Numbered from the stretch's first letter, positions 8,635-18,347 are shown. The stretch is DNA of 55,550 bases from Gelidibacter sp038243395 (GCA_038243395.1 JBBSRC010000015.1:1-55550); one strand, 5' to 3'. Notes: generated from the letters alone by a model not told the origin. A program made the numbers and translations.

Positions 8635-9600
8635 TTACATCAGAATAAATTCAACCTTTCTTTGTTTCAATCGGGCACTCTTAACGATTTCCGGAATTTT
8701 GACCAATTTTGGGATCAAAAAGGTCTTTCCGGTATTTTCAATAACCTTATAATCGCATTCAATCCTAAAATCTGTAGACTTAACTAATTTGTAATTTTTT
8801 AGACTAATGTTATAGGCGACAGGAATAGTTTTTGGGAAAAAATTAATGTTTGTGCCAGATGGAAGATTGATAATTGTAACGGGCACACTAAATGTTCCTT
8901 CTGTAAATTTTTCCACATGGCCCTTTATAGTAACATTGTTTTTAGACAATTTTAAGTGTTTAAGGGCATCATCCAATTCAATATCCAAGGATCTTTGAAT
9001 GTCTGAATTGATATTTTTTAATTCAATTTTTTCGGTAGTGACATATTCTATTTCAGAAATTAATTTTTCTGAACCAATAATTTTAATGGAGTCCGGTACG
9101 ACCTTAATTTTGGTCAACATATCATAGCCTGGCGCAAACTCAATATTAACATCTGTTCTGACCGGTACTTTTTTTACGGCCAAAGCTTGATAAGGAAAAC
9201 GCAATGTATCAGGTTGAACCGACAAAACATCGACCGAATTTTTAAACTTCGCTACTATCTTAGGTGCATTTTGCTGAGCATTCCATACATAAATTTTGTT
9301 TTTGAGAACCACATCGGTATTAAAATCAATTTCTAATTTAGGTTTGTAAAACGAATATCTCAATAAATTAAATCCGTAAGCCTTAACAGTAATATTTACT
9401 TTCTTGGTACTGTCAAGATTAATGTGATGTTGCTCAGGCACGTTTTTATAGACGAGTTCAAAGGAGATCGTTTCCGTATAATTCTTTGAAAGTTTGGTCA
9501 CTGCCAAAAAACAGAATGATAAGAGAAAGAAAAGTCCAAAAACATTTAGTTTTCTGCTTTTGATAGATTTAGAAAGTTTCGCCTTTAATTTATTGAACAT
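8635..9600 (-). CDS. YbbR-like domain membrane-anchored protein
   Basis: One N-terminal membrane segment (about residues 19-36, NVFGLFFLLSFCFLAV) is followed by an extracytoplasmic region rich in beta strands, with at least two YbbR-like repeats. In Gram-positive bacteria YbbR/CdaR proteins control the diadenylate cyclase CdaA, but no cyclase is adjacent here, so that role is not supported. The start overlaps the end of the upstream glycosyltransferase by 11 bases, and coaE follows directly. The ybbR-coaE adjacency is, from memory, common in Flavobacteriia. Function unknown. Confidence 0.75.
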   Translation of the reverse strand: MFNKLKAKLSKSIKSRKLNVFGLFFLLSFCFLAVTKLSKNYTETISFELVYKNVPEQHHINLDSTKKVNITVKAYGFNLLRYSFYKPKLEIDFNTDVVLKNKIYVWNAQQNAPKIVAKFKNSVDVLSVQPDTLRFPYQALAVKKVPVRTDVNIEFAPGYDMLTKIKVVPDSIKIIGSEKLISEIEYVTTEKIELKNINSDIQRSLDIELDDALKHLKLSKNNVTIKGHVEKFTEGTFSVPVTIINLPSGTNINFFPKTIPVAYNISLKNYKLVKSTDFRIECDYKVIENTGKTFLIPKLVKIPEIVKSARLKQRKVEFILM

Positions 9601-10600
9601 GTTTGAAAAACAATTTTGGGAATTTCTTCTCAGGATTTTCTTTAAATAACTTTATGGCTAATGTCGATTTTAAAAAGCCATAACCATAACCAAAAAACTG
9701 AACAAATATTGCTACTACCGCTAAAGTTGCAATAATCAAATTTTTGGAACTGATAAGCGCCAGTAAAAAAGCAACCGTCATATAAATAATATAAAGGTAC
9801 AATAACCATTTTATTTGAAATAGGAATAGTATAATACTAAATACAAATCCTAAAGAAAAAAGCGTCGGCAACCAAAAAATAAAACGTTCTGATTTCGGAT
9901 GCCAAGTATTTAAAATTGGTCTTACCATACCAAACTTATATACTTGTTGATAAAACTTTGTCCATGAAATTCGTCTTTTATGGTATACAAAAGCATTTTT
10001 TATCAGTTTACTCTTATACCCCAAATTGAGAAGACGCAAGGAAAGATCAGGATCTTCGCCGGGATGAATGATTCCAAAACCACCAGAAGCTTCAAAAGCT
10101 TGTTTTGAAATTCCCATATTAAAACTCCGCGGTTGAAATTTTTGAGAGTCCTTCCCTCCTCTTATTCCTCCTGTTGTAATAAACGAAGTCATGGCAAAAT
10201 TGATGGCTTTCTGAAGTTTTGAAAATGAGGCATGCGCCGCGTCGGGACCACCAAAACAATCGGTGTAATTATCTGTTAGACTCTTATTTACGGCTTGCAG
10301 ATAATCTTCAGGTAAGAGCACATCAGAATCTAAAATAATAAAGTAATTCCCTTCCGCCCGTTTCATTCCGTAGTTTCTAGAATCGCCAGGGCCTGAGTTT
10401 GTCTTAAAATAATAAGAGATTTTCAATTGATCAGCAAAGCGCTCAATAACCTCTTCTGATGTAACTGACGAGCCATCTTCAACAATACAGATGTTATAGT
10501 TAAAACTGCCTTTAAGCTTAGTGAAGCTCTCTAAAAGCTCATGAATCTCATCGGGTCGATTGTAAACAGGAATTATAAATGAAAAATGTAGTGTATTCAT
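9590..10600 (-). CDS. family 2 glycosyltransferase, membrane-associated
   Basis: A GT-A fold domain begins at FSFIIPVYNRPDE. It has the nucleotide-binding aspartate in VEDGSS and the DxD-type motif LDSDVLLP. The acceptor-side segment GEDPDLSLRLLNLGYK is followed by about three hydrophobic segments in the C-terminal third. It likely adds a sugar to a lipid carrier or glycan at the inner membrane face; the sugar is unknown. The ATG at 10600 is preferred over an upstream TTG at 10624, because a -7 box lies at 10607-10614. That places the transcript start almost at the ATG. First gene of the operon with the YbbR protein and coaE. Confidence 0.85.
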   Translation of the reverse strand: MNTLHFSFIIPVYNRPDEIHELLESFTKLKGSFNYNICIVEDGSSVTSEEVIERFADQLKISYYFKTNSGPGDSRNYGMKRAEGNYFIILDSDVLLPEDYLQAVNKSLTDNYTDCFGGPDAAHASFSKLQKAINFAMTSFITTGGIRGGKDSQKFQPRSFNMGISKQAFEASGGFGIIHPGEDPDLSLRLLNLGYKSKLIKNAFVYHKRRISWTKFYQQVYKFGMVRPILNTWHPKSERFIFWLPTLFSLGFVFSIILFLFQIKWLLYLYIIYMTVAFLLALISSKNLIIATLAVVAIFVQFFGYGYGFLKSTLAIKLFKENPEKKFPKLFFKHVQ

Positions 10601-10606
10601 AAAATT

Positions 10607-10614
10607 CAAAGGTA
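10607..10614 (-). promoter_or_regulatory. -7 promoter box abutting the glycosyltransferase start
   Basis: On the minus strand the sequence is TACCTTTG, a match to TAnnTTTG. Only six bases separate it from the ATG at 10600, implying a leaderless or nearly leaderless transcript. Confidence 0.5.
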
Positions 10615-10629
10615 AAGGAATCAAAATAC

Positions 10630-10653
10630 AAAAGCCACCAAACGGTAGCTTTT
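10630..10653 (-). terminator. intrinsic terminator downstream of fabI
   Basis: AAAAGC and GCTTTT pair, with an inner ACC/GGT helix around an AAAC loop and one C.A mismatch. On the minus strand a T-rich stretch follows. It lies about 30 bases after the fabI stop. Confidence 0.75.
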
Positions 10654-10684
10654 GAACATCAAAATTAAGATTATTTTGACTTAT

Positions 10685-11500
10685 CTATTTGCTCATAAAA
10701 GCATTCATAATTTCATTACTAACGCCCATATTACTAAATCCACCATCGTTATAGAGATTTTGAAGGGTAACACGTTTCGTCAAGTCACTGAATAAAGTCA
10801 CAGTATAGTTGGCACAATCCAAAGCAGTGGCATTTCCTAATGGAGACATTTTATCAGCATAAGCAATAAAACCATCAAATCCCTTCACACCTTGACCAGC
10901 CGTAGTAGGGGTTGGTGATTGTGAAATGGTATTGACTCTTACTTTTTTCTCTCGTCCGAAGAAATATCCAAAACTACGTGCAATACTTTCTAAATAGGCT
11001 TTATTGTCTGCCATATCATTATAATCAGGAAATACACGTTGTGCGGCCATATAGGTTAAAGCAACAATACTTCCCCATTCATTCATAGCATCCGCTTTAT
11101 ACAAGGTCTGCATCACTTTGTGAAAGGACATTGCAGAAACATCAGTTCCCTTTTGTGTCCAGTCATAATTTTGATCGGTATAAGGCTTGCCTTTTCTTAC
11201 GTTGATAGACATTCCGATGGAATGGAGCACAAAATCAATTTTCCCTCCTAAGATTTCAACTGACTTAGCAACTAAATTTTCTAAATCTTCAATAGAAGTT
11301 GCATCAGCAGGAATGATTTGAGAGCCTGTTTTCTCAGCCAATTTATCAATTTGCCCCATACGCATTGCAATGGGTGCATTGGTCAATACGAACGTTCCCC
11401 CTTCTTCGTGAACGCGTTCTGCAGTTTTCCAAGCAATTGAGTTTTCATCTAGAGCTCCAAAAATAATTCCTCGTTTTCCTTTTAATAAGTTGTAAGCCAT
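10685..11500 (-). CDS. fabI: enoyl-[acyl-carrier-protein] reductase (NADH)
   Basis: Reduces trans-2-enoyl-ACP in each round of fatty acid elongation. It is a short-chain dehydrogenase of the FabI type: glycine-rich NAD-binding start GIIFGALDENSIAWK, and the Tyr-X6-Lys catalytic signature with Y160 and K167 in DYNDMADNKAYLE. VLHSIGMSI and SQSPTPTTAGQGVKGF are family segments; the latter lies at the flexible substrate loop. 271 residues, full length. Single gene with its own -7 box and terminator. It would be the expected target of triclosan-type inhibitors, by family. Confidence 0.96.
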   Translation of the reverse strand: MAYNLLKGKRGIIFGALDENSIAWKTAERVHEEGGTFVLTNAPIAMRMGQIDKLAEKTGSQIIPADATSIEDLENLVAKSVEILGGKIDFVLHSIGMSINVRKGKPYTDQNYDWTQKGTDVSAMSFHKVMQTLYKADAMNEWGSIVALTYMAAQRVFPDYNDMADNKAYLESIARSFGYFFGREKKVRVNTISQSPTPTTAGQGVKGFDGFIAYADKMSPLGNATALDCANYTVTLFSDLTKRVTLQNLYNDGGFSNMGVSNEIMNAFMSK

Positions 11501-11541
11501 GTTTATAATTGTTTTTATTTAATGCTAAGCTATTTAGATTT

Positions 11542-11549
11542 CAAAGTTA
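11542..11549 (-). promoter_or_regulatory. -7 promoter box for fabI
   Basis: Minus-strand TAACTTTG matches TAnnTTTG, 42 bases upstream of the ATG. No good -33 element was seen. The remaining 11550-11699 gap has no other recognisable feature. Confidence 0.45.
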
Positions 11550-11699
11550 ATAAAACTTTGAACGTATTGCTTAGTTTTAATTTCGAAATCTTCACTAACG
11601 GGATTCCTATATCAGAAATGCATTTTCTGTTTAAACTGATGAAGCGATGTATGTGTTTAAGAATTAATTTTACCTAAACGAATTCATCCGCAGAATTTA

Positions 11700-13352
11700 T
11701 TAATTCAATAACTGTTTGGCATGCTCAATAGCCGAACTGGACATATTGATTCCTCCTAACATTTGGGCGATTTCCACAATACGCTCATCAGGGTTCAGGC
11801 GCTTCAATTGGGTTTGGGTGACCTCATTCACATCTTCTTTGAAAACTTTAAAATGCGTATCTCCTTTTGCCGCTATTTGCGGTAAATGAGTAATTGTAAA
11901 CACCTGCATCGTTTTGCTCATTTGTTGCATAATAGATGCCATCTTATTAGAAATCTCTCCAGATACCCCCGTGTCTATCTCATCAAACATAATCGTCGGG
12001 AGATGTGTGTAATTGGTCAGTATTGATTTTATGGCCAACATAATTCTTGACAATTCTCCTCCAGATGCTGCTTTTTTAAGTTCGTTGAATTGTCCTCCCT
12101 TATTAGCAGAAAACAAAAACTTCAAATCGTCTTTACCATTATTTAGGAAAGTATCTGATTTGGTTAATTCCACGTTGAATCTTGCATTAGGCATTCCCAA
12201 AGTTTCTAATAGAGCTTCTAATTGTTTGGTTAGACCTGGAATTGCTTTTGTTCTATTCCCATTGATCTTTAACGCACATGCATTTAGCTCCTTTTCAATA
12301 ATTGATAATACAGATTCTTTTTGGGCGATCGCACTATCTAAGTTTTCTGTAACCGATACTTTTTCGCTCAAATCCTCTCTAATGCGAATCAACTCCAAAA
12401 CATCAGATGCGGTATGCTTTTGTAATAAATTATTTAATATCTGCAATTTTAGATTGACAGTGCTTAATCGGTTGGGATCAGCCTCAAAAGACTCTTGAAG
12501 ATTTTCTATTTCAGAAAACACGTCATCCAGTTCAATCAAACTGCTAGTCACTCTGTCAAAAACCGATTTATAGTTAGAAGAAAAGTCAGCCAGTTTAGAA
12601 AGTTGGTTCTTTACTTCCGTCAAACTGGGCATTACTCCTACCTCTTGATTGCTCAATAATTCATGAGCCGTTTTAAGGCGTTCACTTATTTCTTCAATAT
12701 TATTTAGAGTTTCGTATTCTTCTTCAAGAGATTCCAACTCACCTTCAACTAATTTGGCATCCTCTAATTCTTTAAGTAGGAATATATTATAATCCAATTC
12801 CTTAATGGCCTCGACTTTTTGATTTTGAAGTTTTTTGAGTTCTGATTTTACCGATTTAAACCTGGTTAATTGAAGCGCATAATCCTGTAATAAATTACTA
12901 TTTTCTGCTAACGCATCAATAACCTGAAATTGGAAATCGTCATTGGTTAATTGCAAAGTTTGGTGTTGGGAATGAATGTCCAGAAGTCGCTCTCCCAATA
13001 CTTGCAAATTATTTAAATTCACAGGGGTGTCATTAACGAATGCTCTCGACTTCCCTGAAGGAAGAATTTCTCGTCGTATAATGGTTTGCGGCTCATAATC
13101 TAAATCTTCAGCTATAAATAGTGATTTGAGATTATAATTGGCAATATCAAAGGTCGCTTCAATCACGCATTTTTCGGAAGGATTCTTAACACTACTTAAA
13201 TCGGCTCTTTTACCAAGAATAAGGGAGAGACCTCCCAAAAGAATAGATTTACCAGCACCAGTTTCCCCAGTAATTATGGTCAAGCCATTGTTAAAATGAA
13301 CCTGAAGGCTATCAATTAAAGCGTAATTTTTTATGGAAAGTGTGGTGAGCAT
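11700..13352 (-). CDS. recN: DNA repair protein RecN
   Basis: An SMC-like ATPase involved in double-strand break repair. The N-terminal ATP-binding half has Walker A TGETGAGKS (near residue 30) and the Q-loop region DIHSQHQTLQL. Two long coiled-coil arms (about 150-370) follow. The C-terminal half carries the ABC signature ASGGELSRIMLA and Walker B TIMFDEIDTGVSGE, with the switch histidine in FTITHLPQIAA. 550 residues, normal. It lies 126 bases downstream of the DUF4835 gene on the same strand. Confidence 0.96.
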   Translation of the reverse strand: MLTTLSIKNYALIDSLQVHFNNGLTIITGETGAGKSILLGGLSLILGKRADLSSVKNPSEKCVIEATFDIANYNLKSLFIAEDLDYEPQTIIRREILPSGKSRAFVNDTPVNLNNLQVLGERLLDIHSQHQTLQLTNDDFQFQVIDALAENSNLLQDYALQLTRFKSVKSELKKLQNQKVEAIKELDYNIFLLKELEDAKLVEGELESLEEEYETLNNIEEISERLKTAHELLSNQEVGVMPSLTEVKNQLSKLADFSSNYKSVFDRVTSSLIELDDVFSEIENLQESFEADPNRLSTVNLKLQILNNLLQKHTASDVLELIRIREDLSEKVSVTENLDSAIAQKESVLSIIEKELNACALKINGNRTKAIPGLTKQLEALLETLGMPNARFNVELTKSDTFLNNGKDDLKFLFSANKGGQFNELKKAASGGELSRIMLAIKSILTNYTHLPTIMFDEIDTGVSGEISNKMASIMQQMSKTMQVFTITHLPQIAAKGDTHFKVFKEDVNEVTQTQLKRLNPDERIVEIAQMLGGINMSSSAIEHAKQLLN

Positions 13353-13478
13353 TTAAAGGATTTCGTGTTTATGTTTATGGTTTCTAGTTGCAGATGAATT
13401 TACCTTTAAAAAGCCTTGAGACAATAGTACGAATCAAGACTTGAAGTAAAACTCAGTGGTCCAAGTTTCAAACTTCTT

Positions 13479-14366
13479 TTAAAAATTAATCTCACGCCAT
13501 TTAGAAGCATGTGTTGGTGCTATCCTGTTGAGAATATCTTTGATTTCAGTAACGTTCATTTTAGGTCCACCTCCAAAAATATCAAGAATTTCATTGGCTT
13601 TAGCATCAAAGAACACGCGCATTAAAAAGGAATTTGGTCTTTGGTTATTCATGGTTCTTAAATCCTCAAAAACCTTTGCAATGACTTCCTTTCCTTTTTT
13701 ATTGTTGTCTGCCATGATATCCAAACCATTGCGGTGGTAATTGTACATGACAGTTCGGAACTCTTTGAAGGTTGGCGACAGAATATTATCTATGAGTACA
13801 AAACGGGATTGTTGTCCGTCTTCCAATTTCCAACCCTTATAATTACCTTGTTGGGAAAAATTAGTAATGGTTTGTGCTTGTTTAAAAAATGAATCGCCAC
13901 CATTTAACTCATAAGTATCAGCATCCAACCCCAAAATCATGAAAACATGATAAGCTAAAACCGAAACCAAATTAGATTCAAATTGCGTTGGATTATAAAC
14001 TAAGTTTTGAAACTCAAGATATTTAAATGTGAAATTCCTATCATTAAAATTATAGACTGGCGTGCTATATGTAGAATTGAAAACAGGTCGTGATGATTGC
14101 ACCTGAATGGTCGCTTGAAACACATCACTATTATAATCACTAATATTGATGACCATACTGCATTCAATGCGTTCTTGTGGTTTATAGGCTGTACTGGTCC
14201 ATTGGGTATTATTGATGAATTCTGTCAATTGGCGCTCGAGCGTTTTAAATACCTGCACATTTTCGTTACCCGTTTGTTGCGCGTTTATGACCAAGTTACA
14301 ATTCAATTCTTGAGAAAACCCAGCGGCATTGCAAGCTAGAAAAAAGATAAAAATAAGGTTACGCAT
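13479..14366 (-). CDS. DUF4835 family secreted protein
   Basis: A Sec signal peptide (residues 1-19, cleaved near GFSQ) precedes a 275-residue exported domain with no catalytic motif that I recognise. From memory this family is restricted to Bacteroidota and usually sits between coaBC and recN, as here. Its start overlaps the coaBC stop by 8 bases, so it is translationally coupled. Probably periplasmic or outer-membrane associated; the upstream bamD suggests an envelope role, but this is only context. Confidence 0.8.
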   Translation of the reverse strand: MRNLIFIFFLACNAAGFSQELNCNLVINAQQTGNENVQVFKTLERQLTEFINNTQWTSTAYKPQERIECSMVINISDYNSDVFQATIQVQSSRPVFNSTYSTPVYNFNDRNFTFKYLEFQNLVYNPTQFESNLVSVLAYHVFMILGLDADTYELNGGDSFFKQAQTITNFSQQGNYKGWKLEDGQQSRFVLIDNILSPTFKEFRTVMYNYHRNGLDIMADNNKKGKEVIAKVFEDLRTMNNQRPNSFLMRVFFDAKANEILDIFGGGPKMNVTEIKDILNRIAPTHASKWREINF

Positions 14367-15570
14367 GAATTTGTTTTATAATTTGATTCATTAAATCAAC
14401 CGCGACTTCGTGTTTCGATTTTAACTCATTTTCAATGATGTTTTGGTCATCGGTTATAAAAGTAACTTTATTAGTCGAACCTCCAAAACCAGCACCTTTG
14501 TCGTTTAACGAATTTAACACAATTAAATTTAAATTTTTAGCTTTTAATTTTCCTTTGGCATTTTCCAATTCGTCATTAGTTTCTAATGCAAAACCAACTA
14601 GGAATTGGTTTGTCTTAATGGCTCCAAGCGAAGCCAAAATATCTTTCGTTTTCTCTAATTCAATAGAAAACGCAGTATCCTTCTTCTTTATTTTTGTGTC
14701 TGAAACATTTTTAGGTTTATAATCTGCAACTGCTGCTGAAAGAATTGCAATGTCAACCATATCAAAATAGCTATGCACAGCGTCATACATTTGTGACGCG
14801 CTTACAACTTTAATGACCCTTATAAGACTGTGAACGACAGTTTCGTGTGATGGTCCAGATATTAAAATGACCTCAGCACCCAAATTGGCAGCAGCCTTGG
14901 CGATTTCATAACCCATTTTTCCGCTGGAGTGGTTACCAATAAAACGGACGGGGTCAATAGCCTCGTAGGTGGGTCCTGCAGTCATAAGAACCTTCTTTCC
15001 TTTCAATGGCAACTGATCTAAAATGTTGTTTTCGATATAAGCAACGATATCTTCGGGTTCCGCCATACGTCCTTCACCGACCAAACCACTCGCTAGTTCA
15101 CCGCTGGTTGCAGGAATCATGATATTTCCGAAGCTTTTTAAAGTTGTGAAAGATAGGACAGTGCTTTCATGTTTGTACATGTCCAAGTCCATTGCAGGAG
15201 CAAAATAAACAGGACATTTAGCGGATAAATAGGTAGCCATCAGTAAATTATCACACATACCGTTAGCCATTTTTGCCATGGTATTCGCGGTTGCGGGTGC
15301 GATCACAAAAAAATCAGCCCATAAACCGAGCTCAACATGATTGTTCCAAACAGCGTCTTCCTCGTCCTCATTAACAAAAGAAGAGTAGACTGGATTTTTG
15401 GATAAAGTGGAAAGCGTTAAAGGTGTAATGAAGTCTTTAGAAGCGGGCGTCATCACAACCTTTACGTGAGCGCCCGCTTTTATAAATAGCCTAACTAAGC
15501 TTGCTGTTTTATAAGCAGCAATACCGGCAGTAATGCCTACAAGTATATTTTTGCCACTTAAAATTGACAT
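14359..15570 (-). CDS. coaBC: bifunctional phosphopantothenoylcysteine decarboxylase / phosphopantothenate-cysteine ligase
   Basis: Two consecutive steps of coenzyme A synthesis. The N-terminal flavin-dependent decarboxylase (CoaC, about residues 1-190) has NHVELGLWADFFVIAPAT with the active-site histidine, and PAMDLDMY. The C-terminal ligase (CoaB, about 190-400) has GPTYEAIDPVRFIGNHSSGK, AAVADYKP and the lysine-rich KIKKKD segment. 403 residues, full length. It sits between rpoZ (5-base gap) and the DUF4835 gene (8-base overlap). A second CoA gene, coaE, lies 6 kb away on the same strand. Confidence 0.96.
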   Translation of the reverse strand: MSILSGKNILVGITAGIAAYKTASLVRLFIKAGAHVKVVMTPASKDFITPLTLSTLSKNPVYSSFVNEDEEDAVWNNHVELGLWADFFVIAPATANTMAKMANGMCDNLLMATYLSAKCPVYFAPAMDLDMYKHESTVLSFTTLKSFGNIMIPATSGELASGLVGEGRMAEPEDIVAYIENNILDQLPLKGKKVLMTAGPTYEAIDPVRFIGNHSSGKMGYEIAKAAANLGAEVILISGPSHETVVHSLIRVIKVVSASQMYDAVHSYFDMVDIAILSAAVADYKPKNVSDTKIKKKDTAFSIELEKTKDILASLGAIKTNQFLVGFALETNDELENAKGKLKAKNLNLIVLNSLNDKGAGFGGSTNKVTFITDDQNIIENELKSKHEVAVDLMNQIIKQIHA

Positions 15571-15575
15571 CTTAA

Positions 15576-15911
15576 TTATGCTTCTTGAATATCGTCTTCA
15601 GTATTTCTGAAATAAATTTTATCATCTATCCATTCCTGAACAGCAAGTGCATGTGGTTTTGGTAATCTTTCGTAAAACTTAGAAACCTCAATTTGTTCTT
15701 TGTTTTCAAAGATTTCTTCAAGACTGTCATTATAAGTCGCAAATTCTTCAAGCTTGTCAACAAGTTCTCTACGGATGTCTGTGTTGATCTGTTCAGCTCT
15801 TCTTGATATGACAGAAATGGCCTCATAGATATTTCCTGTTGCCTCTTCAATTTCATTACGGTTGTAAGTAATAGTACTCACTGGAGCGTTGCTCTTTTTT
15901 AAATCTATCAT
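15576..15911 (-). CDS. rpoZ: DNA-directed RNA polymerase omega subunit, Bacteroidota type
   Basis: A small RNA polymerase assembly subunit. The Rpb6/omega core is recognisable as NIYEAISVISRRAEQI followed by an acidic helical tail (LEEFATYNDSLEEIFENKEQ). At 111 residues it is longer than the proteobacterial version, as is usual for this phylum. It lies 10 bases after bamD and 5 before coaBC, a position that strongly supports the call. Confidence 0.88.
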   Translation of the reverse strand: MIDLKKSNAPVSTITYNRNEIEEATGNIYEAISVISRRAEQINTDIRRELVDKLEEFATYNDSLEEIFENKEQIEVSKFYERLPKPHALAVQEWIDDKIYFRNTEDDIQEA

Positions 15912-15921
15912 CTATATAAAA

Positions 15922-16737
15922 TTAACTTTTTGTTGTATAGTTTTGAACTGCAGATTGCAATTCGGTAATCATTTTTGTAGCCTCATCATTATGCTGAGAT
16001 TCGGGATATGCTTTATAAAAAGCATTGTAAAATTTGACCGCTGTTTTTAAACGCTCTTCACGCTTACGCTCAATGCTGTTGATTCCCAATCGGTACGCAG
16101 AGTCCAATCTGTAAAACATAGCTTCTTCTCTAAAAGAAGTTCCTGGATAATCCAATAAGAAGTTATCAAATGCTTTTATGGATGCTTCATAATCTTCAGA
16201 TTCAAAATTGGCGATTTTATTATAAAGTTTAGCGATCTCAAAAGCTTTCCTTTCCAATTTGTAATCCAATTCCTGAATTAAACTATTTGCTTCTGGCAGA
16301 TATTCTGAATCTGGAAATTTGTTGATAAACAACTGCAGTTTTTCAATAGCTGTTATGGTTTCCTTTTGTTCCTTACTGTAAACAGGCGACAACTTGTAAA
16401 AACTTTGAGCACCTAAAAACGCAGCCTCTTCCGCTTTCTCGCTTTTTGGATACTGCCCTTCAAAACGCTCAAATTGATACCCAGCTAAATAGTAATCCTT
16501 CATTTGATAAAAAGAATTGGAATACATATACATCAGTTTCTCCGCTTGAGGTTTCCCTCTATACTGCGGGGCAATTTGGGCAAACAGCTTATTGGCCTTC
16601 CCATATTTACCAGCATCGTATAGATCCGTTCCCAATTTGAATTTTGTAGCAATATCTTCCGATTTTAACGCCTTTTGATATTCGCTACAAGAAGATAGCA
16701 CTAACGTGATTAGTAATGTATAACAAATATTTTTCAT
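15922..16737 (-). CDS. bamD: outer membrane assembly lipoprotein BamD
   Basis: An outer-membrane lipoprotein of the BAM complex that helps insert beta-barrel proteins. The ATG at 16737 gives a lipoprotein signal (MKNICYTLLITLVLSSC) with the lipobox LSSC. An upstream in-frame start at 16794 would bury the signal peptide behind 19 extra residues and is rejected. The mature part is about 250 residues of TPR-like helix pairs (GKYGKANKLFAQIAPQYRGK, YYLAGYQFERFEGQYPKS). First gene of a likely bamD-rpoZ-coaBC-DUF4835 operon. Confidence 0.92.
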   Translation of the reverse strand: MKNICYTLLITLVLSSCSEYQKALKSEDIATKFKLGTDLYDAGKYGKANKLFAQIAPQYRGKPQAEKLMYMYSNSFYQMKDYYLAGYQFERFEGQYPKSEKAEEAAFLGAQSFYKLSPVYSKEQKETITAIEKLQLFINKFPDSEYLPEANSLIQELDYKLERKAFEIAKLYNKIANFESEDYEASIKAFDNFLLDYPGTSFREEAMFYRLDSAYRLGINSIERKREERLKTAVKFYNAFYKAYPESQHNDEATKMITELQSAVQNYTTKS

Positions 16738-16842
16738 CCAAGAAATGTTCTTCTTTATATAATTCAATTGAAATGCCTGATTAAATATGGTCATAAAGTA
16801 AGGTTATGTTTCAATGGCTCTTTGTCATTTTTAAACAGAATG

Positions 16843-16850
16843 CAAAAATA
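16843..16850 (-). promoter_or_regulatory. -7 promoter box for the bamD operon
   Basis: Minus-strand TATTTTTG matches TAnnTTTG, about 105 bases before the preferred bamD start. No clear -33 box. It would drive bamD, rpoZ, coaBC and the DUF4835 gene. Confidence 0.45.
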
Positions 16851-16948
16851 CACATTTATAACGTATTATAAAATAAAAAATTTTAAGCTAAAATAAGAGT
16901 TGGGTTTAAGCTAATGAGCCGTTTAAGTAAAGTTTAACGTTTCTTTCT

Positions 16949-17827
16949 TTATTTGAGAAGCGCCACACTTTTTTTTATTTTTTCCTTTAATGAGTTTGTT
17001 GCTACAACTAATGGTAATCTTACCGTATCCTGTGCCAGATCAAGAGCTTCAAAAACAGCTTTAATTCCTGCTGGATTGTTTTCTTCAAAAATTTGTGCTG
17101 TTATATCCATCAATTTAAAATGAATTTTGTAAGCCTCTTTAGCATTTCCTTTCAAACCCATTCGAATCATATTTGAAAAATCTTTAGGAAATGCTTGTCC
17201 CAATACAGAAATTACTCCTGCACCACCGGCCAAAACAACGCCTAAAGCCAAATCATCATCTCCCGAAATTATTAAAAAATCCTCAGGTTTATGTTTCAAC
17301 AGCTGTAGATATTGTCCCACATTGTTTCCTGCCTCCTTTATAGCAATGATATTTTTAAAATCCTCGGCAAGACGTAAAGTTGTTTCAGGCAACATATTTG
17401 ATGCCGTACGTCCTGGAACGTTATAAAGAATAATCGGTTTTGGAGATGCTTGTGATATCGCTTTAAAATGTTGATAAATGCCTTCTTGAGTTGGTCTGGT
17501 GTAATAAGGAGAGACGGATAAAAGCGCATCTATATCAGTTAAATCCGTAGACTCTATTTCATCGATTACTTCAGCCGTATTATTACCGCCAATACCCAAA
17601 ACCAATGGCAGTCTTCCATCATTTGCCTTTTTTACTATACTAATGACATCCTTCTTTTCCTGTTTCGTAAGGGTAACACTTTCTGCAGTGGTGCCACAAA
17701 TGACCAAATACTCTGTGCCATTGTCAATATTATAATTGACAATCGCTGCGAGAGCGTTATGATCAATACTTAAATCAGTTTTGAACGGGGTAATCAAAGC
17801 CACACCTGTTCCAAGAAATTTAGTCAT
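16949..17827 (-). CDS. dapA: 4-hydroxy-tetrahydrodipicolinate synthase
   Basis: Condenses pyruvate with aspartate semialdehyde, the first committed step to lysine and diaminopimelate. TIM barrel with the Schiff-base lysine in IIAIKEAGN and the proton-relay tyrosine in ILYNVPGRT. The substrate loop is CGTTAESVTLT, where many family members have GTTGE. 292 residues, full length. The stop of the upstream DUF6913-type gene abuts its start, so the two are cotranscribed. dapF lies about 19 kb away. Confidence 0.95.
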   Translation of the reverse strand: MTKFLGTGVALITPFKTDLSIDHNALAAIVNYNIDNGTEYLVICGTTAESVTLTKQEKKDVISIVKKANDGRLPLVLGIGGNNTAEVIDEIESTDLTDIDALLSVSPYYTRPTQEGIYQHFKAISQASPKPIILYNVPGRTASNMLPETTLRLAEDFKNIIAIKEAGNNVGQYLQLLKHKPEDFLIISGDDDLALGVVLAGGAGVISVLGQAFPKDFSNMIRMGLKGNAKEAYKIHFKLMDITAQIFEENNPAGIKAVFEALDLAQDTVRLPLVVATNSLKEKIKKSVALLK

Positions 17828-18346
17828 TTATATTTTTTTTAATATGGTTAAGTACTTTTTAAGTTCTGTTTTGAATACCCCAAAATCATTGGTGCTGACA
17901 TCCAATATAAAGTCAAATAAGCGATCATCTACTCCCGACAAACCTATCTTAAAATTGGCTTTTGAGGCTGCAGTAATTAGTTTCAACTCTAGTGCATCGC
18001 CTTCGTAATAACTTACCAGAGCATCAAATGGAGTATCTAAAAATGTTTGGAGTTCGTTGTGCTTTATGCTTCCACTCCATCCAAAATCATTTTTGCTGAA
18101 ATAGTTGCCCCACAATTGATCGGTTTTTTTCTCATCTTCTACAAAAACAATGATTTTAATCTTAGGCAATTGAACACCCATCTCATTGAAATACACTTTA
18201 AAAACTTCTATATCAGAAAACTCGCTCGCATCAATGATAACGCCAACAGATTCAATCTTTTTTGTGCTAACGACAGCATTTCTGGATTTCAAAAGGTGGC
18301 TGATGAACTTTTGATTGGATTTTTCCCTAAATGCCTTTAAAATCAT
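17828..18346 (-). CDS. uncharacterised DUF6913-type protein
   Basis: A 172-residue soluble protein with no signal peptide and no catalytic motif that I recognise. It alternates predicted strands and helices (ESVGVIIDASEFSD, PKIKIIVFVEDEKKTD, FDALVSYYEGDALELKLI). The match to the Flavobacteriia family DUF6913 is from memory of content and position; it regularly sits next to dapA. It begins at a -7 box shared with the divergent gene and ends exactly where dapA starts. Confidence 0.65.
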   Translation of the reverse strand: MILKAFREKSNQKFISHLLKSRNAVVSTKKIESVGVIIDASEFSDIEVFKVYFNEMGVQLPKIKIIVFVEDEKKTDQLWGNYFSKNDFGWSGSIKHNELQTFLDTPFDALVSYYEGDALELKLITAASKANFKIGLSGVDDRLFDFILDVSTNDFGVFKTELKKYLTILKKI

Positions 18347-18347
18347 T